NCBI GenBank assembly: GCA_024449915.1
Contig: JAMZAV010000297.1
Span: 372,001-436,000 of the forward strand
DNA from: Sweltsa coloradensis
Lineage: Eukaryota; Arthropoda; Insecta; Plecoptera; Chloroperlidae
Length of the DNA: 64,000 nt
Direction: 5' to 3'
Shown piece after piece: positions 46,265-57,691 of the stretch. Positions within the stretch are counted from its first letter, which is position 1, and every line of letters begins with the position of its first letter. The translations under genes and the position numbers were made by a program. Below the pieces are notes generated by a model. That model saw only the letters and a list, made by a program, of their open reading frames with translations. It made no database searches and was not told where the DNA came from.

Positions 46265-48148
46265 AACCGATGCATGCTGGATAGCTTAGTTCCTTTAAAT
46301 TATTACTTCTGTGAATTTCTTAGCAATAGTGTGCTAGGTGTAGTATATTGGTTTATCTATGTGGGCTCATTGACATTTCTGTACAATAGTGCAATAGCGT
46401 GCAATAGTGGTGTCACAAATTTTTACTTCACATTTACAAACATTACTTTTCTGCTGTAACAACTCACCACTATCGCTCAGTATTTTAACAGTACAAAAAT
46501 CAATGTTTTAAATTAAGTATTAGTTTAACTTCTGTTTTTGTATCAGGTATATCTGAAGAACTACAATAAATTTATGTATCGCAGTACATTGGATGCTTGC
46601 TTGATAACTCTGCAGTAAATTAACAGGTGTGTAGTTATTTATTTATTTATTTATTGTTTGTTTAACGTCTATCCTATTAAGTAAAAAAAAAAAATGATTT
46701 ACAAAGGAGGTCAACCACACAAAAATATGATACAAAGGATACAAAGATATATAGGAAATGTAACAGGTCACTGTAATGACATGACACAGGTTACATTACA
46801 CAGTTTTTACAGTTGCAAGCGTGATATTGCAAACTATTTGTAAGATACAACACCTAACATCCGAGAGGTGAGATTGTTATTTGTTAGCAGGTGTAAATCG
46901 AGCTAACGGTGAATAAGGCCAAGCAGCGATGTAACAAGAATGCCCATCTCTTCTTCCTTATCTTAGCGGAGTTAATATCTCGCGCAAGAAAACTCCCGTG
47001 GAGGCGACAGAGAAAATTGATATTGCAATTTGTCTCTCTAATTAACTATGGTGTTTTTTTGATTATTTTTTAATTAGGTAACTTAATTTTCCTCCACTGA
47101 GAATTAACTTGAGGTTAGTTAACAAGGAAACCCCTGGAGAGTTTTCTATCATTCTTTCTGATGAGAAAACAAAATGACAAAACAACAGTGTTAATTCACA
47201 ATGGCGTTGTGAGGAATTTCACATGTGAACACAAACTGTGGAATATGTGCTTTTAAACTTGTAGTATAACTATATTTGTTTTTACAAAGTTCTGCTTTTT
47301 CATCTAGGTTGCCATAGACACAGAATAGCAATTATAAATCATTCATTTACAATACATGAATATTAACATATATAGATTTTACATGTTGAAACAACTAAAA
47401 TTGACAATAAATGATGAATTAGCAATTGCATTAGAATTCTTCGCTAATTGACAAAACTGACGAAACCTGAATACAATATTTTGTACGCCTTTTTCTACGA
47501 CAACTTTAATTTACGGCCAGAAAAATATATGATTTATAACAAATAAATCTTCTATTTACAAAACACAAAAACAAAAAGTTGATGTACTCATGCATATGCT
47601 GTAACAAACGCAAATAACTGAAGGCAAAACATTGTATGTGTATTTATGTTTTTTTCAATATGGTCAAACTTAAAACTAATAATATAACTTGATTAAATTT
47701 TACGTTGCTTGTTAATTATTTAATTCTTCTTCTAAATGGTGTGATATTGATCATTATAATATCCCGTTATTACAGGCATGCAGATATGCATTATTCTGAG
47801 CAATTGCGAAATGTACAACAGGAATATTCGTATTAAATGTGGCACCCACAATCAAAGGAACAAAAACAATATTTGCAAACACTCAAATACCAACAAGTTC
47901 CATTAACGATGTCACATAATATTTTATGTTAACAAACAACATGAACCAGCATTACAGCCACAACATAAGCGGTAATCAATTTTAGCTGCAACAACGACGG
48001 AAAATTTGATTCTATGTACTTCATGGTATGTATATTTTTTAAAGAGTTAAATTGTGTAACGTCAGCATACACAGCAATATTGCAAAGCAACTTCAAAATT
48101 ACTTACACAACAAAAAGTAATCATTCGTATTGTTTTTCCATTTCCCTT
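46265..48148. other. AT-rich DNA, no supported gene
   Basis: A TTTA run at 46636-46660 and an A-run at 46683; nothing else recurrent. Confidence 0.45.
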
Positions 48149-48797
48149 AAAAGGGTATTCACCCGCCAAACTAAAAAAAATGTTTCATTCAGGCTAGATA
48201 GTTATAAATTTAAAAATTAACAGAAAAATTATTGGGTCCACCATGACCCAAAATAATGTTTGTCAAACTTGGTATTTTTCTAGCTAGGTCCCGTTGGCAA
48301 AAATCTCCCATAAGAAATATCATAGGGACGATCTTTATGCCACGTGATCTTGGAGGATCTTGATCCAAAAGAATGTTGTCCATTATTGACGTACTCTACA
48401 GCCTCTTACTGTAAAAACTATATATTTCTTTTTGTAATTTGGACAAGTGGTTCGGTCAAAATATGCTGATTACCAGGAAGGGGTGTTATTTTGGAATGCA
48501 TATTTTTGCATGTTTGAGTGTATATTTGTGCAAAGTTTCAAGGCACGCTGTTAAAAGGACCATTTTAGATTGGAATATAGCTCTAGTATATATGTGGAAC
48601 AAAAAAAAATGCAGGATTAAAGCCGATTTAAGAAATTTCCCAAAACGCCAATTTCCGCAAATTTCAGGGTCAAAAAAATTGAAAAAATCCTGTAAAATCA
48701 CAGTTACAAGATAATGTTCTTTGGACAGCCGTTTTAGTGTCGTATTACGCCATAGATTATGTGGTATTAATATTTTTTGGGGGTATCAGTCCCCTTA
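48149..48797 (+). mobile_element. Non-autonomous DNA transposon with ACCCC-type ends, copy 2
   Basis: Begins AAAAGGGTATTCACCCGCC and ends GGGGGTATCAGTCCCCTTA. It is collinear, in opposite orientation, with 4623-5259: ATTGGGTCCACCATGA, AGAAATATCATAGGGACGAT, GTGGTTCGGTCAAAATATGC and TGCATGTTTGAGTGTATATT all have partners there. Overall identity looks about 80%. A duplicated target is not evident at this site. Confidence 0.6.
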
Positions 48798-51700
48798 ATA
48801 TATAATCTAGAAATTATAAACCTTGACAATAAAATACCTCAGATTACAATCTTGAGTTTAGTATGCTTTCAAATTTTTCCAAAATGTCTTATAGAAATAC
48901 ATTCAGAACGTCCCCATGAGAAGCAATGCTACAAACGTCACGAGTTGTGTTGAATGTTGACTGTACCTCGCCTCGCTATAAACTTACCCCAAGCCTGTCT
49001 TCGTTCTAACGCCTCCTCCCCCGCATGTAGTACGACGCCTGATTATGACAGCCGCCCCTCCACCCCCCTCTCGTCAGCACCGGAAGTACGTCGACATCCC
49101 ACATGAACCGGAAATGATGTTCCTCAGTGCGTTATCCCAGGGTTTACAAGAAAAACTGTTTGCTATGAGCTGGATTAATTTCACATGGCATAGCTTTGAT
49201 TAGTTGAGTGAGTGTGATGGATGGAAGTGACAGATCACGGCACTAGACACCTGTCATAGAAAGAGGATGTTCGCTCATAGCCGTTAGCAGCATTTCTTTA
49301 TATCTTCGCGCACCTTTTACTGGTCCAAGGTCTACTAAATCTCCTAACGGACTTCGGCGAAAATTTAGATGACCTTGGGTAAAGTTCACAAAATAAATTT
49401 AAGTTGGTGAGCTACTAACAAACTACCTGTTGACATAAAAAAAGGTAGTGGCGAAAAGAACTTTCCATCAATCATATCAAGTAACTAGGGGCGGTTCCAC
49501 CAAATTATAAGCTCCAGTTATATTTAGTTACCTGCTAGTTAGAGTGAGGTATTCCACCAACTTAAATCTGGATTTAAAAATCCATGGTTACCATGGAATA
49601 TTTCTTTTTAATCTTCAGATAAATAACAGCTGGGAGTAAGCTTATCTTGAGATTACACACATTTGGTGTAGCTGGGTATATTTTACACCGATAAAAGTAC
49701 CGCGTGGCGCACAGTGTAACATACGCGGTCTTCGGGTAGAAGTTGCAGATACAACTTACTTTTCAGAGGTGATATACTTTGCAGTGTAAATCACCCGGGT
49801 AGTAAATACATGTTTGAGGGGTGTTCCGTGGATACAGGCTCTGTATTTGCTCAATTCTCGTTTGCTCAGTTCTCATCAGCAGCCGCGGGAAAATATGACC
49901 TCGCCGCCCCGCACCGCTAGTTTTCTTCGCCGATCCCTTGCAGTAATTCATGTAGTAGAATAAGTAGACTCGTCCATCAGTTAGTTAGTAAATGTTGTTA
50001 AGGGCACTCAACAGTAGAGTTATCAGTGCCCATGTCAATTGTATTGGAATCTTCCAAATTTTTTTTTCCATAATTGTGGATTACCACCATGTTTTCTTCT
50101 TTCCAATGGGAGGAACAAAAGGGAAGACGAGGGCTTAATGGGAAGGAGTGAGATGTTGATAGGATGTTGGTAAAACTTGTTGGAAAAGGTGGAGTGCTCG
50201 TTGCAGAGAGGGCGACAAGTATGGAGACGAATAAAGTGAAATAAGAAAATAATATGAGTAAGGCTGTGTGAATGAAGAAAGGTGTGATAAAGATGCGCGA
50301 GAGCTCTCTGAATTTTATTGTGGCTAGTGTATCTAGTGAATTTAGGCCTACGTCTTAAATTCGTCACCGGATACAAATATCTGTTCCGTGTTAATTTAAA
50401 TTGTTAAAGATCGTATTATGTTTGACTTTAAAACACGTGGGTTCGAATACTGCACATCACAAGTTACTATTTTACGTCTATAATATATTAATTGCGTTAC
50501 AAATAAAATTGTATTACATTCACTTATACTTGATTATGTTTTGAAACCAACTAGAATTAATTTATAAAATTCAATTATACAGACGAACACAGTAATATTC
50601 CGAATGTTCGTTTACACTTAGTCGTTTGTATGCGGCGCAAAATCTTGGTTTTAGTATGGTATTCGTATTGCACGTCCGCAAGGTATCAAAGTCACATTAA
50701 CCTAATTAGTATTTCTTAATCTTATACCTCCACCTGTATAATTATGCAGTAATGTCTATCACAGCGCTTCTACTAATAAGCATATTTTTAAATCATTGAA
50801 CACTGTTGACATTCTAAGATAATTGAGCCAATGAATAAATAGTGCCTTACTAATAAAGTAATAAATATAGAAAATAAAAACCTAAACGGCAAATGCGATA
50901 ATTTTTATAAAGGACTTGAGCTGATCCGTCATCATTGTTGATGTCATTAATATTAAACCGCTTATAAGGGATTTCTACGGATTTTTGTGATTATCATGAG
51001 TTATTATTAGCATTAACTGAACAATGCGGTGAATTATTATCAGAGCTCGACAGATAATAAAATGAACACAGTTCACCTACCGAGCTTCATACTTTATAAA
51101 TTATATGGAACCCTTCAACAGCCAGCTTTACTTGGATACATTTTCTCCCTTCATATGGAAATTTAAGATTCATTATTTTGATATGTTGTCTTGTTGCATT
51201 CACTGTTTGTGAAGGCAGATATATGAGATCATTATTAAAAAACTTAGCGATACGAATGTTAGCAATATGCAAGTCAAACATTGTACTTTGCGTTATAAAA
51301 ATCCTGAAATTTCAAAATATTTTTATGTGAACAAACACGAACAAAGTTTAAACATTTGCAAACAACAATTCTTAAAGGATTTTAAGAAAATGTAAAAATT
51401 AATTATTTTGTATTTTTTTTACTGGAAGATTTAGTTTATTGTCTATTTTTATTTTCTATGAAAATGTTCAAAACTGTCAGCTGTGTCTTTCGATAAGAAC
51501 CACATTTTTGCTGTCCCCTGAGGCACAAGGTGTCCTGTGCACTCTTAAGTCTTAACGTCCGCATGGATAGCAACAGCACGTAGTTCGCTAAGTGTGTTGT
51601 TGGCAACGACGAGTTTCAACGTCGTGCTCATAAAGTTTCGTCTTGTTGTTTATTTAGGGAAGGCTCGGTAAGTAATCAGTTTTAAAGACAAGTAAAGTGA

Positions 51701-52400
51701 CTAAAATCCACCGGAGGCCGGTTTGATCGGCTCTTAAAGTCGAGACATTTCGCAAATGTTTATCTTGTCGTAAAGATGAGCCTGGTTTCCTTGGAAAGTT
51801 TAGTTAATAATTGACGTCTCGAAACCGGAACGGCCATGTTTATTTGATGTTCAGTCGTAGCTGTAGACCAAGTAAATGCTGTGTCGCTCACATCTAATTC
51901 ATCAGCGGGGCTTGTGTTCGTTGGTTCCACTCTAGGCTTCACTCGTATCAGAAGATTACGTGACATGAAATTTCCATGAAGGATGACTTGAAGAAATCTG
52001 GTAAACTGATTTTAGGTTTATCACTTCAACTCGCTTGAGACACATTTTTATTTTGTTTGATATTTGAAGACATAATTGTTTGTATTTTATTTTCTATTTG
52101 CTGAATCTCGACTTAATATAAATATTTAAATAATTTCGCATTGGCCAAATTTATAGGATACAATGGTTTAATTTATTTAAAAATCATTGGAAGTATTAGG
52201 ATTAATTAATTTAATCTTCATGTAATGTTCATTTACTTGTAAGACCTTTTCCACCATTTGTTGGGAGAAAATCAATACAAAGTAATTAAATTCTACTTAC
52301 GCGAATACCTTTATTCTTTTATAGTAATTATAAATTTCAATTTATTGGTGGGTTTGTATTGCGTCTCATTGCTAGCGGATAATATATAACATGAATATAG
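48798..52400. other. Unique DNA with weak open frames, no supported gene
   Basis: GC-richer patches at 48960-49160, 49850-49940 and 51490-51960. The minus frame 51760-51966 (68 codons, includes TFTW-like and KLSKETRLIFTTR text) and the minus frame 51087-51281 read plausibly but carry no domain I recognise and no convincing exon junctions. The words TGACCTCGCCGCCCCGCACC at 49899 echo 31333. Confidence 0.35.
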
Positions 52401-53013
52401 TTGGATGAGCGTAGCGAGCGAAGCGAAGATTCCATTTCACTACACTGGAGAAAAAAATCCGGAATGTTTTTTTTTTTTCTTTTTTTCTTTTTTTGTATTT
52501 TTGTGTGTTTGTCCGCACGATTCCGGCTAAACCGATACTCCAATTGCGATGAAATTTTATGGAGGCCTTCGAAATCTCTGAACTTAGAACTGCCACGTTT
52601 TTGAGCGCAATCGTAAAATTATTTCTCATTAAAATCGCAATTTTACGATTTTTTTCGATTTTTGAAAAATTTCTTCTACTTATAACACCTACATGCTTTA
52701 TCCGATTGTTATGATTTTTTCACAGTTACATAATTTTATGAATTAAGATATTCGTGTGAAATTTGAGCGCAATCGAAAAATTATTTCTTATGAAAATCGC
52801 AATTTTACAATTTTTTTCTTTTTTTAAATTTCGATTAATTAAAAAAATTAAAAATGAATGTTTATTTTTTATTTAATTTAAAATTTTTTTTTTTAAATCT
52901 TCAACAGTAATGATTTTTTCACAGAACAACAGAAAATCCGCATAACACATGGCAGCTCAATACACCAAATACGCTCATCCAACAACGCGGCGGGACTTAA
53001 GCGTTTTCCTAGT
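52401..53013 (+). mobile_element. HINE-like copy, full length
   Basis: Head TTGGATGAGCGTAGCGAGCG AAGCGAAGATTCC, T-rich tract, GCCTTCGAAATCTCTGAACT, two internal repeats of GAGCGCAATCG(A/T)AAAATTATTTCT, and tail CGCTCATCCAACAACGCGGC GGGACTTAAGCGTTTTCCTA GT. The head word TTGGATGAGCG is the exact inverse of the tail word CGCTCATCCAA. The AAGCGTTTT segment can pair with the ACGCT just inside, as a 3' hairpin would, and the last bases are CTAGT. There is no open frame for Rep/Helicase. Subterminal inverted words, a 3' hairpin and a CTAG end fit Helentron-associated elements. Confidence 0.6.
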
Positions 53014-53643
53014 AATTATAAATTTACAGTTTCTCATTACGTGCTTATAGTTTCAATTTGGATTAAGTTTTGATTTTTCGAAAAGATTCAAAACAAAATA
53101 ACCCTATATATTTTCTAAATAAACAGCAAACAAAACCTTCAAAATATAACAAGAATAATGTTTGTTCTGTACACTAATAAGACGTTTTGAAAAGAATTTC
53201 ATAAAACCTTGTGTATCTATAAATATTCATTTCACATAGCAAGTGAGCTAAAAACGTACACAATAAACAATTTGATTATATTTCGAGAAAATTTTGCAAC
53301 CGTTTCTCTATAATATGTTTTCTGTAGCGTTTATTAGTCAGTGTATCGAACACCATTTAAAATTTATTTATTTGTTCAGTGGTGTATTTTTGTCTCTTTC
53401 ATTCTCATGTATTTGTTACAGAAGCTGTACAATGAAAGGATTTTTGAAAAACTAAAAAGTTCTCGAACTCCTTCCAACACCGACGCATTCAGAGTCGTTA
53501 CTACAATCACAACATGAAGCAGAAAGCTTTCCGGAGTTAACATCGTCTGGTATGACAGTCTGACCATCCCGGGTACCATCTCGCCCTTGTGCGTGTACGG
53601 TGAACGGCGAGGGTTGTAGCTACTCCAATCAGAGCGGGGCTGA
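53014..53643. other. AT-rich DNA, then a GC-richer stretch downstream of the candidate exon
   Basis: 53460-53643 is GC-richer and open on the minus strand in a different frame (53376-53663, text includes DWSSYNPRRSPYTHKGEMVP). It could be 3' untranslated sequence of the exon at 53644 or a displaced continuation of it. Confidence 0.3.
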
Positions 53644-53754
53644 TCAAATAAGGGGACGATCATAAAGTCCTACTCTGGGAAACTGCCCCTCATGGGGATC
53701 GTAAGATAGGTGCTCCCAGACCGTGTTTTCTATAACTTTCTTGTCAGATTTCAC
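53644..53754 (-). CDS. Candidate C-terminal exon, unidentified
   Basis: On the minus strand, a pyrimidine-rich acceptor (CGCCTGTCTAGCCTTCATAA then GACCAG) is followed by 36 sense codons and a TGA at 53644-53646. The peptide begins VKSDKKVIENTVWEHLSYDP and ends with HEGQFPRVGLYDRPLI. Residue balance (Val, Glu, His, Trp, Pro, Arg, with GC at many third positions) looks coding rather than AT-driven. It would be the last exon of a minus-strand gene whose earlier exons lie at higher coordinates. None was found within the window up to 64 kb, but long introns would hide them. The protein family is not recognised. The sequence downstream stays open in another frame, so a shifted longer exon is possible. 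Confidence 0.3.
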   Translation of the reverse strand: MKSDKKVIENTVWEHLSYDPHEGQFPRVGLYDRPLI

Positions 53755-53929
53755 CTGGTCTTATGAAGGCTAGACAGGCGGATTCATTTCGGTAAATACA
53801 TAAACGATTGAAATTGTGTTTAATTTATCATGACTGACTGGTATTAAAATATAAGCAATTTTAAAGTATGCACTACCCACACGTTTTTTAAAAATCGTTT
53901 TTACAAGTGAGGATTGAAAGAGTAACTAT

Positions 53930-54665
53930 TTGGTACTAAGTGAGTACTACCTACTTAGTGAAAATACTGACTATAAGTACTGAGCTGAATGATAATAAGT
54001 AGTTATTGCGTTGTGTGAGTATTCAGAGAGTACTGAGGGAGTACTGACTTAGTACTGAGTAAGTACTGAGGGAGTACTGAGCTGAGTGCGGGCCAAATAG
54101 GTATTAAATGAGTACTTAGTAAGTTCAGAGTGAGAATTGACAGAGTACTGAGAGTATGGGAGAGAACTGAGAACACTGAGAGAGTACTGAGAGAGGATCG
54201 AGTGAGTAATGAGAGAGTCTAAGTAAGTACTGCGTGATTATTAAGAACATTGATAGAGTAGTGGTATTGGGAGATTACAGAGTGAGTAGTGAGAGAGTTC
54301 TGGGAGGGCTGAGTGTGTACTGAGAGAGTACTGAGTTAGTACTGAGTAAGTAATGAATGAGTACTTGTAAGTTCTGCGTGAGAATTTACAGAGTACCAAG
54401 AGTACTGAGAGAGAACTGAGAACATAGAGAGTACTGAGCTAAGGGGGAATCGAGTGAGTAATGAGTGAGTATTGAGTAAGTACTGAGCTGAGTGAGTACT
54501 GAGCTAAGGGGGGATCGAGTGAGTAACGAGTGAGTACTAAGTATGTAGTGCGTCGTTATTAAGAGTATTAAGAGAGTAGTGGGAGATTACAGAGTGAGTA
54601 GTGAGAGAGTTATGAGAGTGCTGAGTGAGTACTTAATTAAAGACTGCGTAAGTGTTGCGTAAATG
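53930..54665. repeat. GAGTACTGA-rich minisatellite, irregular
   Basis: Words GAGTACTGAG, TGAGAGAGTACTGAG and AGTAAGTACTGAG recur dozens of times in units of about 10-24 bp. Two longer blocks (TGAGCTAAGGGGGAATCGAG, and GTAGTGGGAGATTACAGAGT GAGTAGTGAGAGAGTT) are each repeated, showing higher-order duplication. Strongly purine-rich on the plus strand. Confidence 0.9.
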
Positions 54666-55300
54666 TTGAAAATGGGTAAAACGCATATGTTATAATTATT
54701 TCCTTAACACATCTTCAAACTTCAAGTCAAGTCAAAGATGATTGGGACCTGTTGTGTCAATCCCCGGGGGTCCCGGATTCAACCCTACCCACCCTGGATC
54801 TCGAACAGAACACAATGCAGGCGAGAATGAATAGGTCCGTGAAAATAAATAGAATCAGTTCCCTATTGAACGTGTAATGTGGCGACCTCTTTGACCCTAG
54901 CGGCGAAACAATGAACGCGAGGCGAACGGAAGCCAGGGACTATTGTGCCTTTTGTAAGTCCCCGTGATGAGCGATGGTGGCTCTAGCACTTCCATTAACA
55001 ATTACTGTGAAAGCCGCCAAGGAGAATGGTAACTTGTTCCGCGTTTGTTCATCAAAGATCATTATTCTCTAAATCAATACACATTGTTCGTCTTGCAATT
55101 GCTCATAAGCGTCTCGAGTTGAACAACTCTGTCTGCGGCAGAGTGAGTCGCCACAAAAGCTCGACGGGCTGTAACGATGGTAACTGAATTCGCGTAATAT
55201 CAGAGTAATAAAACAAAGAAGAAGGTATATTATTTATCTGGTAGAAAAAGATAAATATTATTAGGGGGAGAAGTACCTATTTAGGCACATTTTTTCTGTA
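54666..55300. other. Unique GC-richer DNA, no supported gene
   Basis: 54720-55190 has no long frame on either strand, no repeat partner in the window and higher GC than its flanks. At 54765-54790 the minus strand has a GGTTGAATCC word (B-box-like) without a convincing A box. It could be conserved non-coding sequence; that is a guess. Confidence 0.3.
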
Positions 55301-55380
55301 TGTCCGTCAGACAATACGTCTGTTTGTGCGTATTTCACGTCTCCTGAAAAAAACGAACATGACGTCCAATTGACAGACGG
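55301..55380 (-). mobile_element. Dispersed repeat B, fragment (inverted)
   Basis: The reverse complement contains CTGTCAATTGGACGTCATGT TCGTTTTTTTCAGGAGACGT and GAAATACGCACA, matching the 3' block of the copies at 43548 and 46192. Confidence 0.45.
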
Positions 55381-55520
55381 ATTTTTAACTGTCATTGCCA
55401 ATCAACAAGTATAATGCAGAAAGTTTTGGGTGATCCTGAGAGCAAGGGTGTTGCTAGACCCTCCCCCCCTACCCCTCCAAAATGTTTGAAAAGTCACTTT
55501 TTCCGACACTTCCACTATTA

Positions 55521-56288
55521 AGGGCCCCTTACACGGGGAAGTTGAAAAAGTAAAAAGTAAAAAGTGAAAAGAACGAGTAGCTTTTCGAAGCCTTCACACG
55601 GACAAAGAGAAAAAGTTTGTGCCTGGCGTCACCTCTCGGCCTTTGTGCGAAACTGATGCGGCAAGTAGGGGTAACTAACCATGACAATTGTTTTCTTCAA
55701 TCTTAATCTTCACACAGTACTGGCGCGTGTTTGTTTACTATCTATCCTAGGTTCTGGAGCCCAGGCCTAGGCCTAAGGTTAGGTACAAACTTGATGCTAA
55801 AAACGGCAACGTCACTGCCAGCCTTTCTTCAGTCGCGATCGGGTTCCGCATTGCCTCTCTATTTTGGGGCAAACTAAAAGTGCTAGTTCGGTAGACGCTA
55901 TGAATCACAATTATTGCGCGTATTTTTCAAGTTGACAGAATGACACTCAGCTGACAGTCGGGCAGGAATTTCCACCGCCACTTATATATCAAGCTGTGAC
56001 AAAGGTGTTACGTTTTTCTGCATCTCGATTTCTTGCCAAAGTTGAACTCAATGACAACGTTGTCGACCAATCACGGTCAACTCTTCAAGGCCATTCTACT
56101 TTTCACTTTTTACTTGTCGAGCAGAGTCCGACAAGTTGGGAAACTTTTCACTTTTTACTTTTCAACTTCCCCGTGTGAAGGCAACTCGAAAAGTCCCATA
56201 AGCTGCATGCTATCTCTACTACAAAAAAGCTACTTTTTCTCCTCACTTTTTCTTTTTACTTTTTCAACTTCCCCGTGTAAAGGGCCCT
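55521..56288. mobile_element. PIF/Harbinger-like non-autonomous element with TTA duplication, 768 bp
   Basis: The left end AGGGCCCCTTACACGGGGAA GTTGAAAAAGTAAAAAG is mirrored by the right end CTTTTTACTTTTTCAACTTC CCCGTGTAAAGGGCCCT. TTA lies directly outside on both sides (55518-55520 and 56289-56291). A second, nested inverted pair (GCCTTCACACGG near 55595 and CCGTGTGAAGGC near 56172) suggests a double-ended or rearranged structure. Three-base TWA duplications and G/C-led ends are known for PIF/Harbinger. No transposase frame; the interior has a small CCTAGGCCTAGGC tract. Confidence 0.75.
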
Positions 56289-56785
56289 TTATTGTTTGCA
56301 AGAACAAGCGAGGTTAACGGTAAGCTTTGTCTTAACAACCCGGCGCCTCCACTAAAAATATCGACTCACGGTGAATGATATGTTTATGTTTGTATTCTTT
56401 TTCCTCGTTCAGTTAATTAAGAGGCACCGCTCCCTATATTAGTTTTGGGTACTCCCGTATAAGTGCTTGTCAAAGTCAAATGAAAATATTACGACGCACA
56501 CATAGCTTTGAAAGTGAAAATGACGAAAATTTAATGTGTTCTTGTAGTTAGATTTTGTATTTTAAGTCACCTAGTTTTATAGACGGGTGTATTGATGTAC
56601 GTGTAATATTTCGTGAAATTTTACATCACCAAGTGACAACTGACTGTGACTCGAGACTCTGAAATATTCACTATACTTCACTATAAAGTGACGCTAGTTG
56701 TGAAGGCCGCTCGTCTTCTCCTTCATGTGGTGCTCTCTATTGAGCCGTTGACACACTCGGTTTACGTCATTACTTTTGTATTGCC
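56289..56785. other. Spacer between the two Harbinger-like elements
   Basis: Contains one degenerate 17-bp motif (CCGGCGCCTCCACTAAA at 56340-56356). Nothing else supported. Confidence 0.4.
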
Positions 56786-56788
56786 TTA

Positions 56789-57688
56789 AAGCCACCTTAC
56801 ATGGTTCAATTGTTGGTCAAATAAATTGAATTCAACACTTGAATCAAAGTTATTGATCTGAAAGTTTGACTCAATATTGAAAGCCTGTTTACATGGATCA
56901 ATCAATTTGCCTGTATAGTAGTGCATCGTAATATTAAATTATCGACCGATGCTGATGCACGGTTTTGTAGATCGCTATCCATCACAAGAATCATGCAAGA
57001 ACTGACTCACATCTTTACGTCGTACGCCACCGATTGTAAGCCTATAACCTCAAAAAAGATGGAATAGTATAATGCTGATAAGGAGGATCTTGATACTATA
57101 TAACTTGGGCCTTTGTGTATTCAAAATTTCTTTCGATTGAATAAGCACTAATCAAGGCCTAGAGTAGGGCCTAGGCCTTAGCCGAGACTAGGCTAGTAGG
57201 CCTAGGGCTAGCTTGGCCTAGGCCTACCTAGGGTCCCTGCTGCCGGCTTGACACTTATCAGTAACAGTTGGACGAAAGATCTTGAACTTTTTGGCCATCG
57301 CTTCTAGGGCATATTGGCGCTTGAATTTATTATGATATTCTCGTGATTTTATATCAAACAAACAAGAATATCCGGCGCAGAGAACTTGCCTCACGAGATC
57401 AAGGTTGGGCAGACATCTTTGTTATTTACGTGACGTCAACAATCGCCCAATGCACCATGGATTTATGTGACGTCGTCCTGTAGCTTGCTTCTGATTGGTC
57501 GGTTTCATCACACATAGAATGAAAAATAGGACGAGGTCTAAACAGAAAATATTGAATCCAAGTGTTGAACAACTTATTGAATTCAATGAATTTGACGCAA
57601 TGATACCATTCAAATGGGGCAATTCATTGAGTTCAAGTGTTGAATTCAATTTATTTGACCAACATATTTGAACCGTGTAAGGTGGCTT
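56789..57688. mobile_element. PIF/Harbinger-like non-autonomous element with TTA duplication, 900 bp
   Basis: The left end AAGCCACCTTACATGGTTCA plus ATTGTTGGTCAAATAAATTG is mirrored by the right end CAATTTATTTGACCAACATA ... CCGTGTAAGGTGGCTT. TTA flanks both sides (56786-56788 and 57689-57691). The inverted ends are about 60 bp. The interior has a CCTAGGCC-rich tract (57160-57235) and two TGACGTCA-like words, with no transposase frame. Its ends differ from those of the 55521 element (CCACCTTACA... against CCCCTTACACGG), but both share the CCTTACA(C/T)GG core, so they may be sister subfamilies. Confidence 0.75.
57160..57235. repeat. CCTAGG-rich low-complexity tract
   Basis: GGCCTAGGCCT and CTAGGCCTA words recur about eight times. 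A shorter tract of the same kind lies in the neighbouring element at 55745-55785. Confidence 0.7.
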
Positions 57689-57691
57689 TTA

